NCBI GenBank assembly: GCA_021014325.1
Contig: CM037471.1
Location: forward strand, 22,340,818-22,404,817
Direction of reading: 5' to 3'
DNA length: 64,000 nt
Origin: Plazaster borealis
Taxonomy: Eukaryota; Echinodermata; Asteroidea; Forcipulatida; Labidiasteridae
Below the pieces are notes generated by a model. That model had not been told where the DNA came from. It saw only the letters and a list, made by a program, of their open reading frames with translations, and made no database searches. The position numbers and the translations under genes are program-made. This document shows positions 24,081-35,226 of this stretch, in pieces (position 1 is the first letter of the stretch; each line of letters starts with the position of its first letter).

Positions 24081-24104
24081 TGACGTCACCCACTGGTGAC
24101 GTCA
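24081..24104. promoter_or_regulatory. Pair of perfect CRE-type palindromes
   Basis: TGACGTCA occurs at 24081-24088 and again at 24097-24104, 16 bp centre to centre. This is the consensus of CREB/ATF-type bZIP factors. No transcript is evident beside it, so a regulatory role is inference only. Confidence 0.35.
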
Positions 24105-24427
24105 CGGATAATTTACCCTCAGTGTATTAATGACAATGAGATGCACACACTAAAATCAATATTATAGAGAAACAAGTTTTTTGTTGTGGTTTTTGTTTTG
24201 TTTTGTAAAGCATAATTATCAATAAACTTGTATGCTTCGAGCAATGGCTAATGCGATTACTTTAAATAGAATGCGATTTTATTTAAAAAATTAAGCTTGT
24301 AACATCCTATGTATGTTACTCGAAGCCCAAATCTATGAAGAAGAAAAAAATGGTTTCAAAATAATTAACGCCATCGCCAACGATTGAATGTGTCGTATCT
24401 TCAAATATGATATTTTGTTTTGCAGAG

Positions 24428-24568
24428 ATGCCAAAATTGCCAAGTGAAATAGTATACTTCTCGTCATTAGGCATCGTCAGAGCAACCTTGACCGCAAGAT
24501 ACCCTTACAGTACGCAGCGTGCCCGCACCATCGCTGTATCTGGCTGCCCTCTCACGACCCACGGGTAG
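24428..24568 (+). CDS. Small open frame after a splice-acceptor-like site, unrecognised
   Basis: TTTTGTTTTGCAG at 24413-24425 has the form of a 3' splice site. It is followed at once by an ATG-initiated frame of 46 codons (MPKLPSEIVYFSSLG at the start, PLTTHG at the end) closed by TAG. Codon use is more balanced than the flanks. It could be a short terminal exon, part of a non-coding RNA, or chance. No family is recognised and no upstream exon was found. Confidence 0.15.
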   Translation: MPKLPSEIVYFSSLGIVRATLTARYPYSTQRARTIAVSGCPLTTHG

Positions 24569-24930
24569 CGACAGCGGGCGGGGGATTCGTCAAAGAATAT
24601 AAGGGCTGTTATCTTCAAGAGATACCGGTAGAAAATTGCCTGGCAATCCCACTAGTGCCTGCTGGAGTAATGTGTGACTCAATAGGTCATTGGTTCAGAG
24701 CCGATCATTACATTGGTCAAACTGCAGATCTTAAAAGATTTAATCTTGATACTTAAAAACAACGCCCAGGGGCGTTTTGTGATTGCATTTTTGTTTTATG
24801 ACTTGAAATTTACATCTTCTGTTACAATGTCACAGTTTCCACATAAATTCAAGAGTTATAAAAATAACCGCTGAAATTGGCTGCTTCTGTTACACCAGTA
24901 AAACTGTTTATGTGTGTTGTGTTGTCATTA

Positions 24931-25030
24931 GCCTCCGAGAAAGACTCTGCTAGGGTCTTAACCACGTCAGACCATTAACTATTTTTTTTTCTTCTAATTT
25001 ACATCCGACAAAACTTACCATAGGCAGACA
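24931..25030 (+). mobile_element. Dispersed repeat end, possible Penelope-like fragment
   Basis: GCCTCCGAGAAAGACTCTGC and GTCAGACCATTAACTATTTT are shared with 25967-26085 and 30893-31018. The short hairpin plus a GTCGAAACGTC-like word in the other copies recalls ends of Penelope-like retroelements. No reverse-transcriptase frame is present, so the class is a guess. Confidence 0.35.
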
Positions 25031-25549
25031 GGCGTAAAGGAGATATCGACAAAAATAGTGATCTTATTCATTCCAGGGCCTTTTCTGGCAGGCAAGATAC
25101 TACACTAGTCATATGGGAAATTGTAAATTATGTGTCATAATTTCCACATACATTCAAAAGTTATAAAAATAACAGCTGAACAAGTTTTGAGATGTGCCCC
25201 CTTTCTTCATTATCAAAGGTTGTTAAAAATCCAGACTCTCCATAAAATATAAAATGTAGCGTTTTCTTCCATTGAGCTGTGTACAAATCGTGCATGCATG
25301 AAGTCCAGCCTCTGGTGCTCTTTTGTAAACAAGTGACGTCACAGGTTACATGGTACACTATTCGGTCCTCCATTACGAACTACACTACACAATCTTGTCT
25401 CCCTAAAAATTAGCAGAACATATTTTTTTCCTGCTAACGAATTGTCAAGGTACAAGCTTCGACGAGGATGTTTTTGAGCACACAACAGCAATATAAGAAC
25501 CATTAACAAGGGATGAAGCATATTGCCCCATTGAAAGAGTTATCATTAT

Positions 25550-25862
25550 TATTGTTATATATTTCTGGAAATGAAACCCAGGATGCCTCATAAGTGAACT
25601 TAATCGCTGTAGCTCGCAAGCCTGAGAAAACCTGTAAACAAGGGGGCTTGCTTTGCGAACCAGAAATACCGGGGTTAACCCCTACTCTTCCACCGATAGT
25701 GTTCTGGGTTCTTTTTACGTGCACTACCAATCCTTATACACGGGACCATTATGGCTTAATGTTCAAGATGACAAAGCAATTAGGGTAAATTACTCAAGGA
25801 GACACAAGCGCCACGACCGGGACTCGAACCGACACTCTGCTGATCAGAAACACAAGCAGAGC
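25550..25862 (-). mobile_element. tRNA-derived SINE, family S1, alternative tail
   Basis: The - strand head is at the right, with B-box GGTTCGAGTCCC. The body runs to a tail with GGTTTTCTCAGGCTTGCGAG, CTACAGCGATTAAGTTCACT and TTTCATTTCCAGAAATATAT. This tail differs from the GCGCTATATAAA tail at 14625 and 51868 but matches the copy at 38855-39212. Confidence 0.82.
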
Positions 25863-25966
25863 TTGTATATCATGTATAACTTATAAATCTAATCTGGTCA
25901 TTCGGTTCTACAAAACATACGAAAGGTATTCCATAGACCCAAATAGTCAGTTTTATATTTTGTTTA

Positions 25967-26085
25967 GCCTTCGAGAAAGACTCTGCTAGAGTCGAAAAGT
26001 CAGGCCATTAACTATTTTTTGCATTTATACCATAGGTCCTTTTAGATGGTAAGCATTTTGCAACAACTAATTTTATTTTCTCTTT
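25967..26085 (+). mobile_element. Dispersed repeat end, possible Penelope-like fragment
   Basis: Shares CTTCGAGAAAGACTCTGCTA, GTCAGGCCATTAACTATTTT, GCATTTATACCATAGG and GCAACAACTAATT with 30893-31018. No coding region is attached. Confidence 0.4.
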
Positions 26086-26879
26086 TATATCCATGGAACA
26101 ATGACGTTCACAAGTTGTTTGCTCATGTTATGCTTATAGATAATGTTTAAAAATCACAGTAAATAGATCAGTTCATGCTTGTCATTTATAGGGAGTCCTT
26201 TGGCATTAACCTATTTTTGACGAAACCGAGGGGGATAACAGGTGACACCAGGGCCGGGCAACCCTATAGCCAAATCAAAGCCTCTTTACCATCTCAACTT
26301 CCTCCCCTTTTTCACAGCTGTTCTTGTCTTTGGTGGATTCAGTCAACACCAAGTGACACTCTACAACGAAATTGCTGTTAGTCCTCTTTCACTAACCTCA
26401 TCTTCAAAAATAAACCTTGGCGGAAACCGTCTATTATTTTGCCATGATTTTTTTTCTTGTCCAGCACAATCGGCAGTTCATCGCTCTTGTGGCAAACGAA
26501 CTGAGGAAAGCCAGTTCATTGAACCTTCGAGTTTGAACAACTGATGACTGCATGATGACGTCATCGCTCCCTGAAAACGTGCATTTCCTGAATTAGGTGT
26601 GTTTGTTCTTCTCCTTCTTCTAATGTAAAGTCTGAGATGAAACGACGAGACTGGTGCATTTGGCCTGCACTTTGGACTAATGAAGCAACCATATAGCGAG
26701 ATTGCAAACGTAACTTTATATTGGTTGAGTAAACAATTTATAGACAGAAAAAAAACAAAAGAGCATGATTCATCAAATTGTGCCCAAAACTAGTGAAATT
26801 TAATCCATGCTTCAAACTATAAGAACAGCTCACCTAACTCGACCATGGCATCGTGTCTCAAATTACTGTAAAGGGTTTC

Positions 26880-28140
26880 AGAAAGACGGGAGCCAGCGAG
26901 ACGTGAACTGCTCATAATGACGCGAGAGTGAGCAGCGATCGCAATATGACAAATTTTGGCGGGTGTCCCGGTAAAGAGTGACTCACTCCTAAATTATCGT
27001 CTGCTCGGTGAAAATGGCGACTTTGGTCCAAAATGTTCACGGGGCTGTGATTGGCTATCGCCGTTATTAGGCTACAATTACGCCAGCGCGTGAGTATACT
27101 CCTGTATGCAAATAGGATTTCGAGACCGCGTGGAGCGTTTCCCGCCTTTTTTTCTTCTTCCCTATTTCGCTTGGGGCAATATTTTGCAAGTTGGAGAAGC
27201 AGAGAGAAAAAAATGTTGTCTTACCTGCGGCCGAAGGATTGGCTGTTTTATCAGTTGATGTACTTTCGTGTAGCTGAACGATTTACCGGTGGTGATTGGG
27301 GAGACTAATGCACTTACGAATATACGTTTATGGCTTCGAAAGTAATGAGAAATCACGGCGGTTTGGGATGTCATAAATGGATTTAGACTTTAAGGATTAT
27401 CTTTTCACATACATGCTTGCATCGGTAACTTTACGCTTGAGCGTTTGACATCCAATGTGAAAACAAATAGGGATCGGTCTTATTTCCTATATAGTTTCAG
27501 TACGATTTTCAAAATGATAAAACTTCATGTCATTTAAGAATCGTCCTCAATATTGTCGAATGATTGAGACCAACTGAATGGCAAAAGAAACAGAAGATAA
27601 ATGTCTTTCATTTCCTGACTCTGATAAGTCCCCTGAGTTTTTCAAGACTTATTTGCTTATCTTTGTACAGATCAAGTTAATTCCTTAATTTCCGCCACGA
27701 CAATTAACGCGCGAAGACGAGTGAGTCACTTTTCACTAGTCCTTAGGCTGTCGTCTGCTCAGATCATCACTCTAAGGTTTTGGCGGGAAAACAAGGAGAG
27801 CCCGACGCGAGAAACTGATCGACACAAGCAATACAAGGAATCGGTAAAAAAACAAACTTTTCCTTGTTGCAAAGTCGGTTTGTCATCTCGGCTTGGGGTC
27901 TAAGTCTCTGTCACCCTCGCCCCCTGGGAGATGACTGGGATAACATTTTGGCAAATGCACTTTTTGCCCGCAAGGTTCTCGCCTTCGGTTTTGATCTTCT
28001 ATTCTCCTCTGTGAATGGGTGATCTGCGCCAGCCGCGGGTCACGTAGCCAATCAGTGTTGTCGTTAATCCGATCCATCAAATTCGACCAATGGCGAGGCA
28101 AGACGTGCATGACAACACAAAGCATCGTACGCTCCAAATT
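26880..28140. promoter_or_regulatory. CpG-rich region with E2F, CCAAT, octamer and YY1-like motifs
   Basis: This is visibly richer in CG than its surroundings. E2F-type words lie at 26954-26963 (TTTTGGCGGG), 27138-27146 (TTTCCCGCC) and 27778-27791 (TTTTGGCGGGAAAA). CCAAT boxes lie at 27050-27054 (inverted), 28048-28052 and 28087-28091. The octamer ATGCAAAT is at 27106-27113 and a YY1-like AAAATGGCGAC at 27011-27021. These are typical of promoters of cell-cycle and histone genes, but no coding exon is seen next to them. It may be the promoter of a gene with distant or non-coding exons, or an enhancer. Confidence 0.3.
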
Positions 28141-28397
28141 ATTAATACATCACAGTATAATATGATGGATGGAGTGAAAGTGCATGTTTTATGACTCATA
28201 CATGGCACACACAAAAACGTTTGGGCCATCCTGATTTGGACTATTTGTCAAACAAAATAAGGATCAGAAAAGTAGACGAGGAAATTAAATGGCACCGTGG
28301 GTTTAAATTTCCTCGTGTTCCCGTCGATCCCAGCAAATAGAATTAAACTCGGGGTGGAATATAACATGCATTGGGGGAACAGAAAATGGATGTGATG

Positions 28398-28568
28398 GTT
28401 TATTTATATCTTTCTGGTAATGAAGCACCACAATTTTTTTGAAGTGTCTTTAAGCTCTGCAGCCCACATGAGCCTTAAGAAAACCCCGAGCGATGAGTAG
28501 AAGATTAGACGTGGGAGGAAATCCCACACGTAATCGGGTAAAGGGACTTGAAGACCAGTCTATGTAAT
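28398..28568 (-). mobile_element. SINE fragment, family S4 head region with S1-type tail end
   Basis: The left edge (TATCTTTCTGGTAATGAAGC) matches the tail end of the S1 copy at 38855. The right part (GTGGGAGGAAATCCCACACG, AAGGGACTTGAAGACCAG) matches the S4 fragment at 8088-8255. Different SINE bodies thus appear to share one 3' end. Confidence 0.5.
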
Positions 28569-28844
28569 TAAAATAGAACACCAGATGCAGTTTTAAATGC
28601 TATCAATTTCTGCGCAAATCAGAAAACTTCTCAAGTTTTGAATTCTTTATTTTACTAAGCATTGCTTTAGTTAAGTTAGTGGACATTCTAGAAACCACAC
28701 AGGTTATGTCAAGTCCCAACATAAGCATAATTTTGCCTGCCAAGAAATACAACGGAACGTAACAATGCCACTCTTTGTGTAGACCTGTTGGCATTTTCAA
28801 CTTTCTTACATGGAACACTTCTCTTGAAATAGGTTGACGTGTTC

Positions 28845-29015
28845 TTAAAGGCAGGGTCAAAGATTGGTTTACTCCAAAAAGTATTGACCATACAAACTTT
28901 CTTGGTGAGAAGCACTGCAGCTGTCGATAGCTTAAACTATTTTGAGAAAGGATTCCCTTTGAAGTAATATGGTTTGGATTAGTGTTCACCCCCGAAAACA
29001 TCTGAATTCTGAGTA
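28845..29015 (+). mobile_element. Half-element of family P3
   Basis: TTAAAGGCAGGGTCAAAGAT starts a copy of the P3 interior seen at 17186-17370 (GAGAAGCACTGCAGCTGT, GAGAAAGGATTCCCTT). The other terminal repeat is not found nearby. Confidence 0.55.
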
Positions 29016-29547
29016 TCGGTGTCTGTTTGCGAATGGTGCGGCCAGAGATGCAGTTGGTACCCGCTGTCACCTCGCTAAACGTTGATGGATTCTTGTGAAA
29101 AATACCCGACAGTTGTTTGCTGTTTTCTCAGCAAATAGACACTGTATTCAGCTGAAACGTTCACAGGTGACTTTGATTGTGTATTTCTTTATAAATTTGC
29201 CTATAAATCAACATTACGCTGACAAAAAACAATCTATGACCCTACTTTTAAGAATCGATGCTGTTTTTAGAACATTTTGTTCCGACTCTCCTCGGGTGAG
29301 TGCAGGTGAAAAAACGTAGCCATAGGACGGTCAGACTGTCCCTCGCAAACACCTTTTTCTACTATAAGAGCTGAAATTACACACCTTATGGTGACAGTCT
29401 TCGCACTCTTGCCACCCCAAGCAACCCTAGATTTACTCCATCTGTCTGATTTCTAGTCAGATTTTTCTTGATTTCTTTCTTTCTTTGTAAAGGTTTGTTG
29501 GTTTATCTGTTAAGTTTATACCTCTTTCATGCAATCGTTAACTATCA
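29016..29547. other. No feature recognised
   Basis: No gene or repeat signal. Confidence 0.3.
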
Positions 29548-29683
29548 GGGCCGTTTTCGAAACCAAGGTTTTATGGGCTTGGGCTCCCTCATGCATTTAG
29601 AAAACGTGTGCTGTCCTTATACGGGGTTTCAAACAGGCGGAGCCCAACCCAAAGACCACAACACGTGGTTTCGAAAACGACCA
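29548..29683. mobile_element. Inverted-repeat element, about 135 bp
   Basis: Left end GGGCCGTTTTCGAAACCAAG and right end GTGGTTTCGAAAACGACC are inverted copies. The interior has a second inverted pair (GGGCTTGGGCTC and GAGCCCAACCC-like). No coding capacity is visible. Confidence 0.75.
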
Positions 29684-29728
29684 TATATAAAAGATGAACC
29701 TAATACGGACGAACTCGTGGTTTTATAG

Positions 29729-29912
29729 TGGGTCAGAATTGACTCGGATTCCAAGTCCCAGAGGAGCCTGATTCACTGCTGGGTTATTTTGACCCTGAAT
29801 TCGTGTCATTATGACCCGTAATTTTGTTAAAATCTGGACTTTTGAACTTGGACTCCATGTCAAACTGACCCAGAAATGGACCCGGAATCAGGGTCGATTT
29901 TGACCCGGGAGT
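29729..29912. mobile_element. TGACCC-rich inverted-repeat element, family M7
   Basis: Begins near GGGTCAGAATTGACTCGGAT and ends GATTTTGACCCGGGAG. It is packed with GGGTCA/TGACCC words and with AATCTGGACTTTT in the middle. Related copies lie at 34893, 35825 and 39960. Confidence 0.7.
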
Positions 29913-30892
29913 ATTGGGTACGAATTAGGTTTGGTTATATTCCTTTCAGAAATTTGTATTTTTATAGTGTAAAAACACTTGTTCAAAATGCTCAAAATAA
30001 AAAAGAACAACCAAGATAAGATAGACTTCGACTATTCCTGAGACTGTGATGAAACCACATTTCTTTTTGCAGTTTTCTGATATAGAGAGGCGAGACTTTT
30101 CCATTATTAATCTAGCTTTTCATCCCCACGTTTCTTCTCAATGTGTCAATCTGTTTCATTCCTTTCTCGATCCTCCACCACCACCACCACCAACAACAAA
30201 AAGATAAGAAAAAGGTCTTCGATGATTCATCACCAAGGAGAGCGTAACAAAAGAGAGCCGTCCGTCCGTGTTTGCGCAGCGATTTCCCCCTTGCAGACGA
30301 TAGTGCGAAGGAGGGTCCGCGTAATGGACACTCGTCAAACACTCAAGCCAGCTGCGCTCCGTCGAATCGTATTGACTCTTCTGATTGAGAAGGCCTCGTG
30401 CTGAAAAATGTTATTCGAGCAAATTCTATTTTGTATGGTAAATTGTTTGGGCTATTATATAGCTGGGTGGTGCAACAGCGATTGGAAACTCCCGAGTCTA
30501 AGGGATCGATAGTATGCAATCCACTCGATGGGTGTTTTTTTTTTTAGCAGTTCACACTGAGGTGTTTTGTTAGTTGGTTGTGAAGATGGATTTTTCCATA
30601 TCAGCGCTATCGTGAGTGCTGAGTCATTGTTCATTCACCTGTGTCAAGATCGTCATCTTCATCAAAACCCAAATAATATCTCATGATAAAAATCATATAT
30701 TCTCAGCCATTATCGAAAGGATTCAATATTGTTGTTACCTCACAAGCTACACAAATCGTAGTTTACGTAGGGTCATAGATTGGTTTTTGTCAACACGGTA
30801 ATGCAAATTATAAGATAGATAGATAAGATAATATATACAATAAATACAATAGATAGATAAGAAAGGTATACAATAACAGTCATACGTAAAGG
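29913..30892. other. No feature recognised
   Basis: Contains a short (CCA)n run at 30175-30190, a T run at 30534-30544, a GATAGATAGATA stretch near 30815-30865 and overlapping unrecognised open frames at 30112-30404. Confidence 0.35.
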
Positions 30893-31018
30893 TTTAACCT
30901 TCGAGAAAGACTCTGCTAGGGTCGAAACGTCAGGCCATTAACTATTTTTTTGCATTTATACCATGTGTTCTTCTAGTTGGTAAGCGGTTTGCAACAGCTA
31001 ATTCTATTTTTCTGTGAA
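30893..31018 (+). mobile_element. Dispersed repeat end, possible Penelope-like fragment
   Basis: Best-kept of three copies. It has CTTCGAGAAAGACTCTGCTA, then GGGTCGAAACGTCAGGCC, then GCATTTATACCATGTG and GCAACAGCTAATTCTATTTT. The class is inferred from the hairpin plus GAAACGTC pattern only. Confidence 0.4.
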
Positions 31019-32012
31019 AGTTTCAGCTGACTACAGTGCCTATACTTGTTGAAACAACATCAGAAAACTGTCACAGTGTTTTCATCAAGAACGTCGAATC
31101 CATCCACCATCAGCGAGGTGACAGTAGGTTTATAACAAGGGAAGTTTTCCACCATGACCATAATATTTGGGTGTTCCACCATGACCGTCTTTACACAATA
31201 TAGGCCTAAGTTGCAAATCTGTGAGCATGTACCAATGTTGTGTACACCCTGTACTAGGTTTTTATGTTTGTGTTTTATAAATGTACACGATGTGGCTATA
31301 CCAACATGTCGACATGTCGACAGACTGCCGACATGTCGACAGACTGAAAATTGATTTTACTTTTAGGGTTGCTTTCTGATTTGCTCAATGATACAAATCC
31401 TCTTTCTTGGGGCTAAATGTTCCTCTTCAAGACAGAATGAACTCATCCGCACTGTCTTAAATGTTTCTGCTCTTCTTCATTATACAAAAAATTGACCCGT
31501 CCGGTCTCAGCGAACTCAAGACTCCCCTTGGAACATGGTCCACACACAATCCCAGTCACAGCGTCGCCTCTATGGTTGACTATGGGGAACTTGGGCGTGA
31601 AAATCAACATCTTGGCAATTGAGTTGCCAAAAAAATGAACAAGTCGGAGCAGGGGATGATTCTTTTTTACAGTTCAGATACTTCTGAGGAGTATGGTCTA
31701 AGACATTTGAGTTTGAGAGAGACGTCTTGGATCATAGATAAAATTACGGCATCTTGAAGGGATGTTAACAAAAAGACAGTGAGAGTACTGAAGCTGCATG
31801 CAGCACCATGAACAGTAAATACAAAGGCATGAATTGAAGTTTTTATGACTATATGCTACTTTATTTGACTCCATTTATTTGCCTCAAATAAATTTGGCTA
31901 ATCTGTATTAAGTAACAACAATAACTCCAAAGTCCCTAGCAGTGGTTGTTACACCAAGTTGCCAAGGTCAGCCCTTTGAAGTTGGAAAGAACACATCCCC
32001 AGTAATACAGTT
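31019..32012. other. No feature recognised
   Basis: A small direct repeat of GACATGTCGACAGACTG lies at 31305-31347. No exon or larger repeat was identified. Confidence 0.35.
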
Positions 32013-32276
32013 TTGTACATTTACCTAAAATCACTACAAACATCTGAAAAAGGAGACTTAAAATGGCTGGACCTTGCAAGAGATCAATTTGTGTTAGATT
32101 TGGTGCTGTGGCAGCCAACACATGGAAAGAGGAGTAAAGGAAGGCCAAACAAAACATACATTAACCAACTATGTGAAGACTCCAACCTGACCTGTGAGGA
32201 CATGCAACTGCATGCTGGACAGGAACATTTTGAAAGCCATGACAAAATGTCCCGTGAAAGTCTTTGGAATGAATGA
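32013..32276 (+). pseudogene. C-terminal remnant of a non-LTR retrotransposon reverse transcriptase
   Basis: The frame includes the segment LVLWQPTHGKRSKGRPNKTY followed by INQLCEDSNLTCEDMQLH. A Trp-x-Pro-x-His-Gly-x-Arg-x-x-Gly-Arg-Pro-x-x-Thr-Tyr pattern followed by a Cys/Asp-rich helix is typical of the far C-terminus of LINE polyproteins from invertebrates. Only about 85 codons remain. No catalytic reverse-transcriptase motif (YxDD) or endonuclease is nearby, so this is a 5'-truncated dead copy. The exact clade cannot be told from this piece. Confidence 0.6.
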
Positions 32277-33007
32277 ATGAATGTTTTGAGGGACGGAGGG
32301 ACTTCTGCCTGTTTTCCCCTCTGGACTGTAAACATTAGAACCTTGATACGGGTTGTACTTCATAGTCCATGTTTAGTCGGCTCTATGTTCTGAGTTACTC
32401 AGCATCCAAATCAACCAACGTTGATCCCCCCATCTTGACCCCACTCTTGGTTTTGCGAGAAAAGAAAAAAATACTTGTCTCAAATTGGTCAAATTTACAG
32501 ATTATTCTTCATAACAAAACATTGAATCCACAAAGAATCACTTCGTATCAGCCCAAAGCTCTTGAATACTAGGCCATAAGACAAAGCTCAAGTGAACGAG
32601 ATGTCGAGACAAGTTCTTCAGTCTAACAATCATTGAGCAAGGATAAAGTGTGCATGTTGTATGGGTCCTTATTTCGCGTTGCTTGTCAGCGGGTGCCCAC
32701 GCTGCGATCTTGACCGTCTGCCAAACCGACTGCTGGCTGGGACGCATGATTGAGCACCGCATAATATCTGCAACAGCATGAACAAATTATTGTCAAGGTA
32801 TCTCTATTTTCGGCTCACGTTATGTTTCTTGTTACAATACAAATACAATGGACATGTATTTTCTCTCGAGTAACATCCTAACATCACTAAAATGATTGTG
32901 AATGAGGAGCAAATTGCTGCAAAGCGTCAAGAGAGGGCAGGCTTACATCCAATAGATGGTATCGAGTTTGAGGCCGTGCCTGAATTGAAGGTTTCGGCTG
33001 CGGATTC
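32277..33007. other. No feature recognised
   Basis: Probably includes the 3' untranslated part of the LINE remnant just upstream. Nothing else was identified. Confidence 0.3.
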
Positions 33008-33157
33008 CAAGGGCATTTTCCAAACCTCGGCTTAGGCTCCGTGTCTGGCTACGGGCTCCGTTTGACGTTGGAAACGCTGTGCAAAATGTACCTTTCTACA
33101 AAGTTGATGACGGAGCCCAAGAGCCGGAGCTTATTAAGCCCAGGTTTGGAAAAGGCC
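33008..33157. mobile_element. Short GC-rich inverted-repeat element
   Basis: Left end CCAAACCTCGGCTTAGGCTC and right end GAGCCGGAGC followed by CCCAGGTTTGG. Same family as 13907-14055. Confidence 0.7.
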
Positions 33158-34076
33158 CCAAGTTCACCAATTCTTTAAAATGGCTGTTGCAGACGACAGC
33201 CACTGCCATAGCCAAAAACACACAGAATTAACGCTACGCCCCGATGCTGTAGGAAAATCGTGCACACAATCGGCCTGTCCACAGTCATAGGCAAATCTAA
33301 TTGGAAAGTTGTTCTTCCTCATTTCAATTTCAAACGAGTTTCCTCGTTTGATTGGGAAACAGAAGGGGGAAAACCCCAACAGATTAGAGAGTACAAAGTC
33401 ATGAAAATGAAACCGCAGTTCCAGGTCGTTGAGTATTGAAAAATCTGGTGTGTTATTATGTTCACAACCAAAACAGAGTTGTTGTCTCAACGCACTGTAA
33501 TGCTCATGTATGCCTAATTTGCATAGTGAGTGGTGACACATCAATGAAACCAATCCAAGTTTATTAAATTAATGTGGTCATATTAATGTCTTTGTCAATA
33601 TCAGTTCCATGTGCTATTAGTTAACTACTATCAAAATCATTTCAGAGGAACAAGATTACATTGCACTGAGAAACGAACTGTTCAAGGAAATGACACACTA
33701 TTTTTGTGTTCAGGTTCACTAAAACTTGAATCAACACTTTCCTCCAACGACATAATTTATTGTCTCCTCCAAACCATTCACTTGAATAATTCACCATTCA
33801 TAATTTTGTAGATACCTTGAAGTATTTCCAGTTTTGTGTAATCTATATTTCTCTCTGTAAATCCCTTCATCTAACTATCCCAATTTCCAACTCCGTCCTG
33901 TATGTCAACTTCTGATGTCTTACCCCCCCCCCACCGCAAACAAACCCTCACTCCCATCTCCTCCGATTACAAGAAGTCAATCTAAGTTTCATCTTTCAAA
34001 CATGATTCCATCCCCAGACTCCACCGTCCCACCCTCCTCCCCAGGTGGCATCATCCTCCTATAATCCCCATCCTAA
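33158..34076. other. No feature recognised; pyrimidine-rich at the right
   Basis: A 129-codon - strand frame (33164-33553) has no recognisable family. From about 33830 the + strand becomes strongly pyrimidine-rich, ending CCACCCTCCTCCCCAG at 34029-34044, which resembles a 3' splice site. Confidence 0.35.
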
Positions 34077-34112
34077 TCCCCTCCTCGTTCCCATCATCTT
34101 GGTAACGAGGTA

Positions 34113-34361
34113 TTGTCAACATCCCCTTCCTCTTCCCACAATCACTGCCTGAACGGCATCCTGAAGACACCCCCATCTGTGACGTCACAACTGAGGTGTT
34201 GCATCCTCCACAAGGAAGATACCACACACGCACGCAGGCAAAACCGCAAACTGAGGTTCAAGAAAATAACATCCGAGTTGGGGGAGAGCAGCGGGGACGG
34301 CATCTGCGATCCCTCTTTTTTTGTAGATGCTAACGAAGCAATCCGTCAAGCCACATTATGA
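34113..34361 (+). CDS. Possible terminal exon with PP1-docking-like motifs, unrecognised
   Basis: A frame open from 34077 and closed by TGA at 34359-34361 encodes about 80 residues. It contains NGILKTPPSV, which resembles the SILK-type docking motif ([GS]IL[KR]) of protein phosphatase 1 partners. About 35 residues later comes RKLRFKKI, which resembles an RVxF-type motif. The order SILK then RVxF is the usual one in PP1 regulators. A pyrimidine tract with CCCCAG precedes the frame, and an ATTAAA poly(A)-type signal lies 27 bp after the stop (34388-34393). No upstream exon was identified and both motifs are short, so the gene call is tentative. Confidence 0.25.
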   Translation: MSTSPSSSHNHCLNGILKTPPSVTSQLRCCILHKEDTTHARRQNRKLRFKKITSELGESSGDGICDPSFFVDANEAIRQATL

Positions 34362-34393
34362 GTCATTGTAACTGCTCAATCGATGTTATTAAA

Positions 34394-34892
34394 CCATAGA
34401 GAGCTTTCATGCCAAGCGTGACCGCCGTTAGCCGCCGCACCGTCCACTATCGTGAAAAAAACAAAAGCCCGCGCCGCTCTCAAACCGCCGCTATAAATAC
34501 AGTGTGTTTGTACACATCGAACGCCGACATAAATCAAACATTTAACTAGCGTATAAATTATTACGCGGACCCATATTACTAGACAAAAGGCAACTGATGA
34601 TTCATATCAAATAATGTCAGCTATTCCCTTATATTGTGAGAACAATCTTGTAGTACACGCAGTTTTGAATTTCCTACATTTGATTTAACTGGTGAATATT
34701 TAGTTTCAAACAGTATTTTCGAAAGTAGGTGTGAAATAAAACAGCAATACAGGTGGGAAATTGTGAACGACGAGAGGTAATTTGGCAGCGGGAAAAAGGA
34801 ATACAAGCAGGAAATGAACGGATTTATACTGAAATTGAATTACAGAGCACCGTGACACGATGTGGTGGTGTGACAACCCTAACTCGGCTGCA
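34394..34892. other. No feature recognised
   Basis: A GC-rich patch at 34420-34495 (GACCGCCGTTAGCCGCCGCA) contrasts with AT-rich flanks. No exon or repeat is supported. Confidence 0.3.
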
Positions 34893-35041
34893 GGGTTTCC
34901 TGTGTAAACCCGGACAGTGGTTAAAAAATGGGATTCCAACTCGGATTCTGCATCATCTTGACCCTTTTCTGGGTCAGTTTGATACAGATTCCTGATCATA
35001 CTGACCCATAAATGGGTAAGGCCCTATGTGACCCGGATCCA
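34893..35041. mobile_element. TGACCC-rich element, family M7, partial
   Basis: Shares the TGACCC and ATAAATGGGT words and the order of blocks with the M7 copy at 39960. Terminal repeats are decayed. It abuts the M2 element on its right. Confidence 0.55.
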
Positions 35042-35226
35042 GACCATTTGACCATTATCATGCTGCTACCAATTTGGTCTTGTTCCTTGTATCCAACAGC
35101 AGTAATCAATGCTAATATTCATTGTACCGAAATGGAACCAGACTATTTCTCCTTCCAGCCTCGGTTTGGGATACATTGATTTGAATGGAAGAATACTAAT
35201 GGGGCTGCACCATGATAAAGGTCTAT
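35042..35226 (+). mobile_element. Inverted-repeat element, family M2
   Basis: TTATCATGCTGCTACCAATT at the left faces GGGGCTGCACCATGATAAAG at the right. The interior (CCTTCCAGCCTCGGTTTGG) matches 42188-42366. Confidence 0.8.

Noticed and set aside
30893..31018. Hammerhead ribozyme in the Penelope-like fragment
   Set aside because: The conserved CTGANGA core could not be found beside the GAAAC word.
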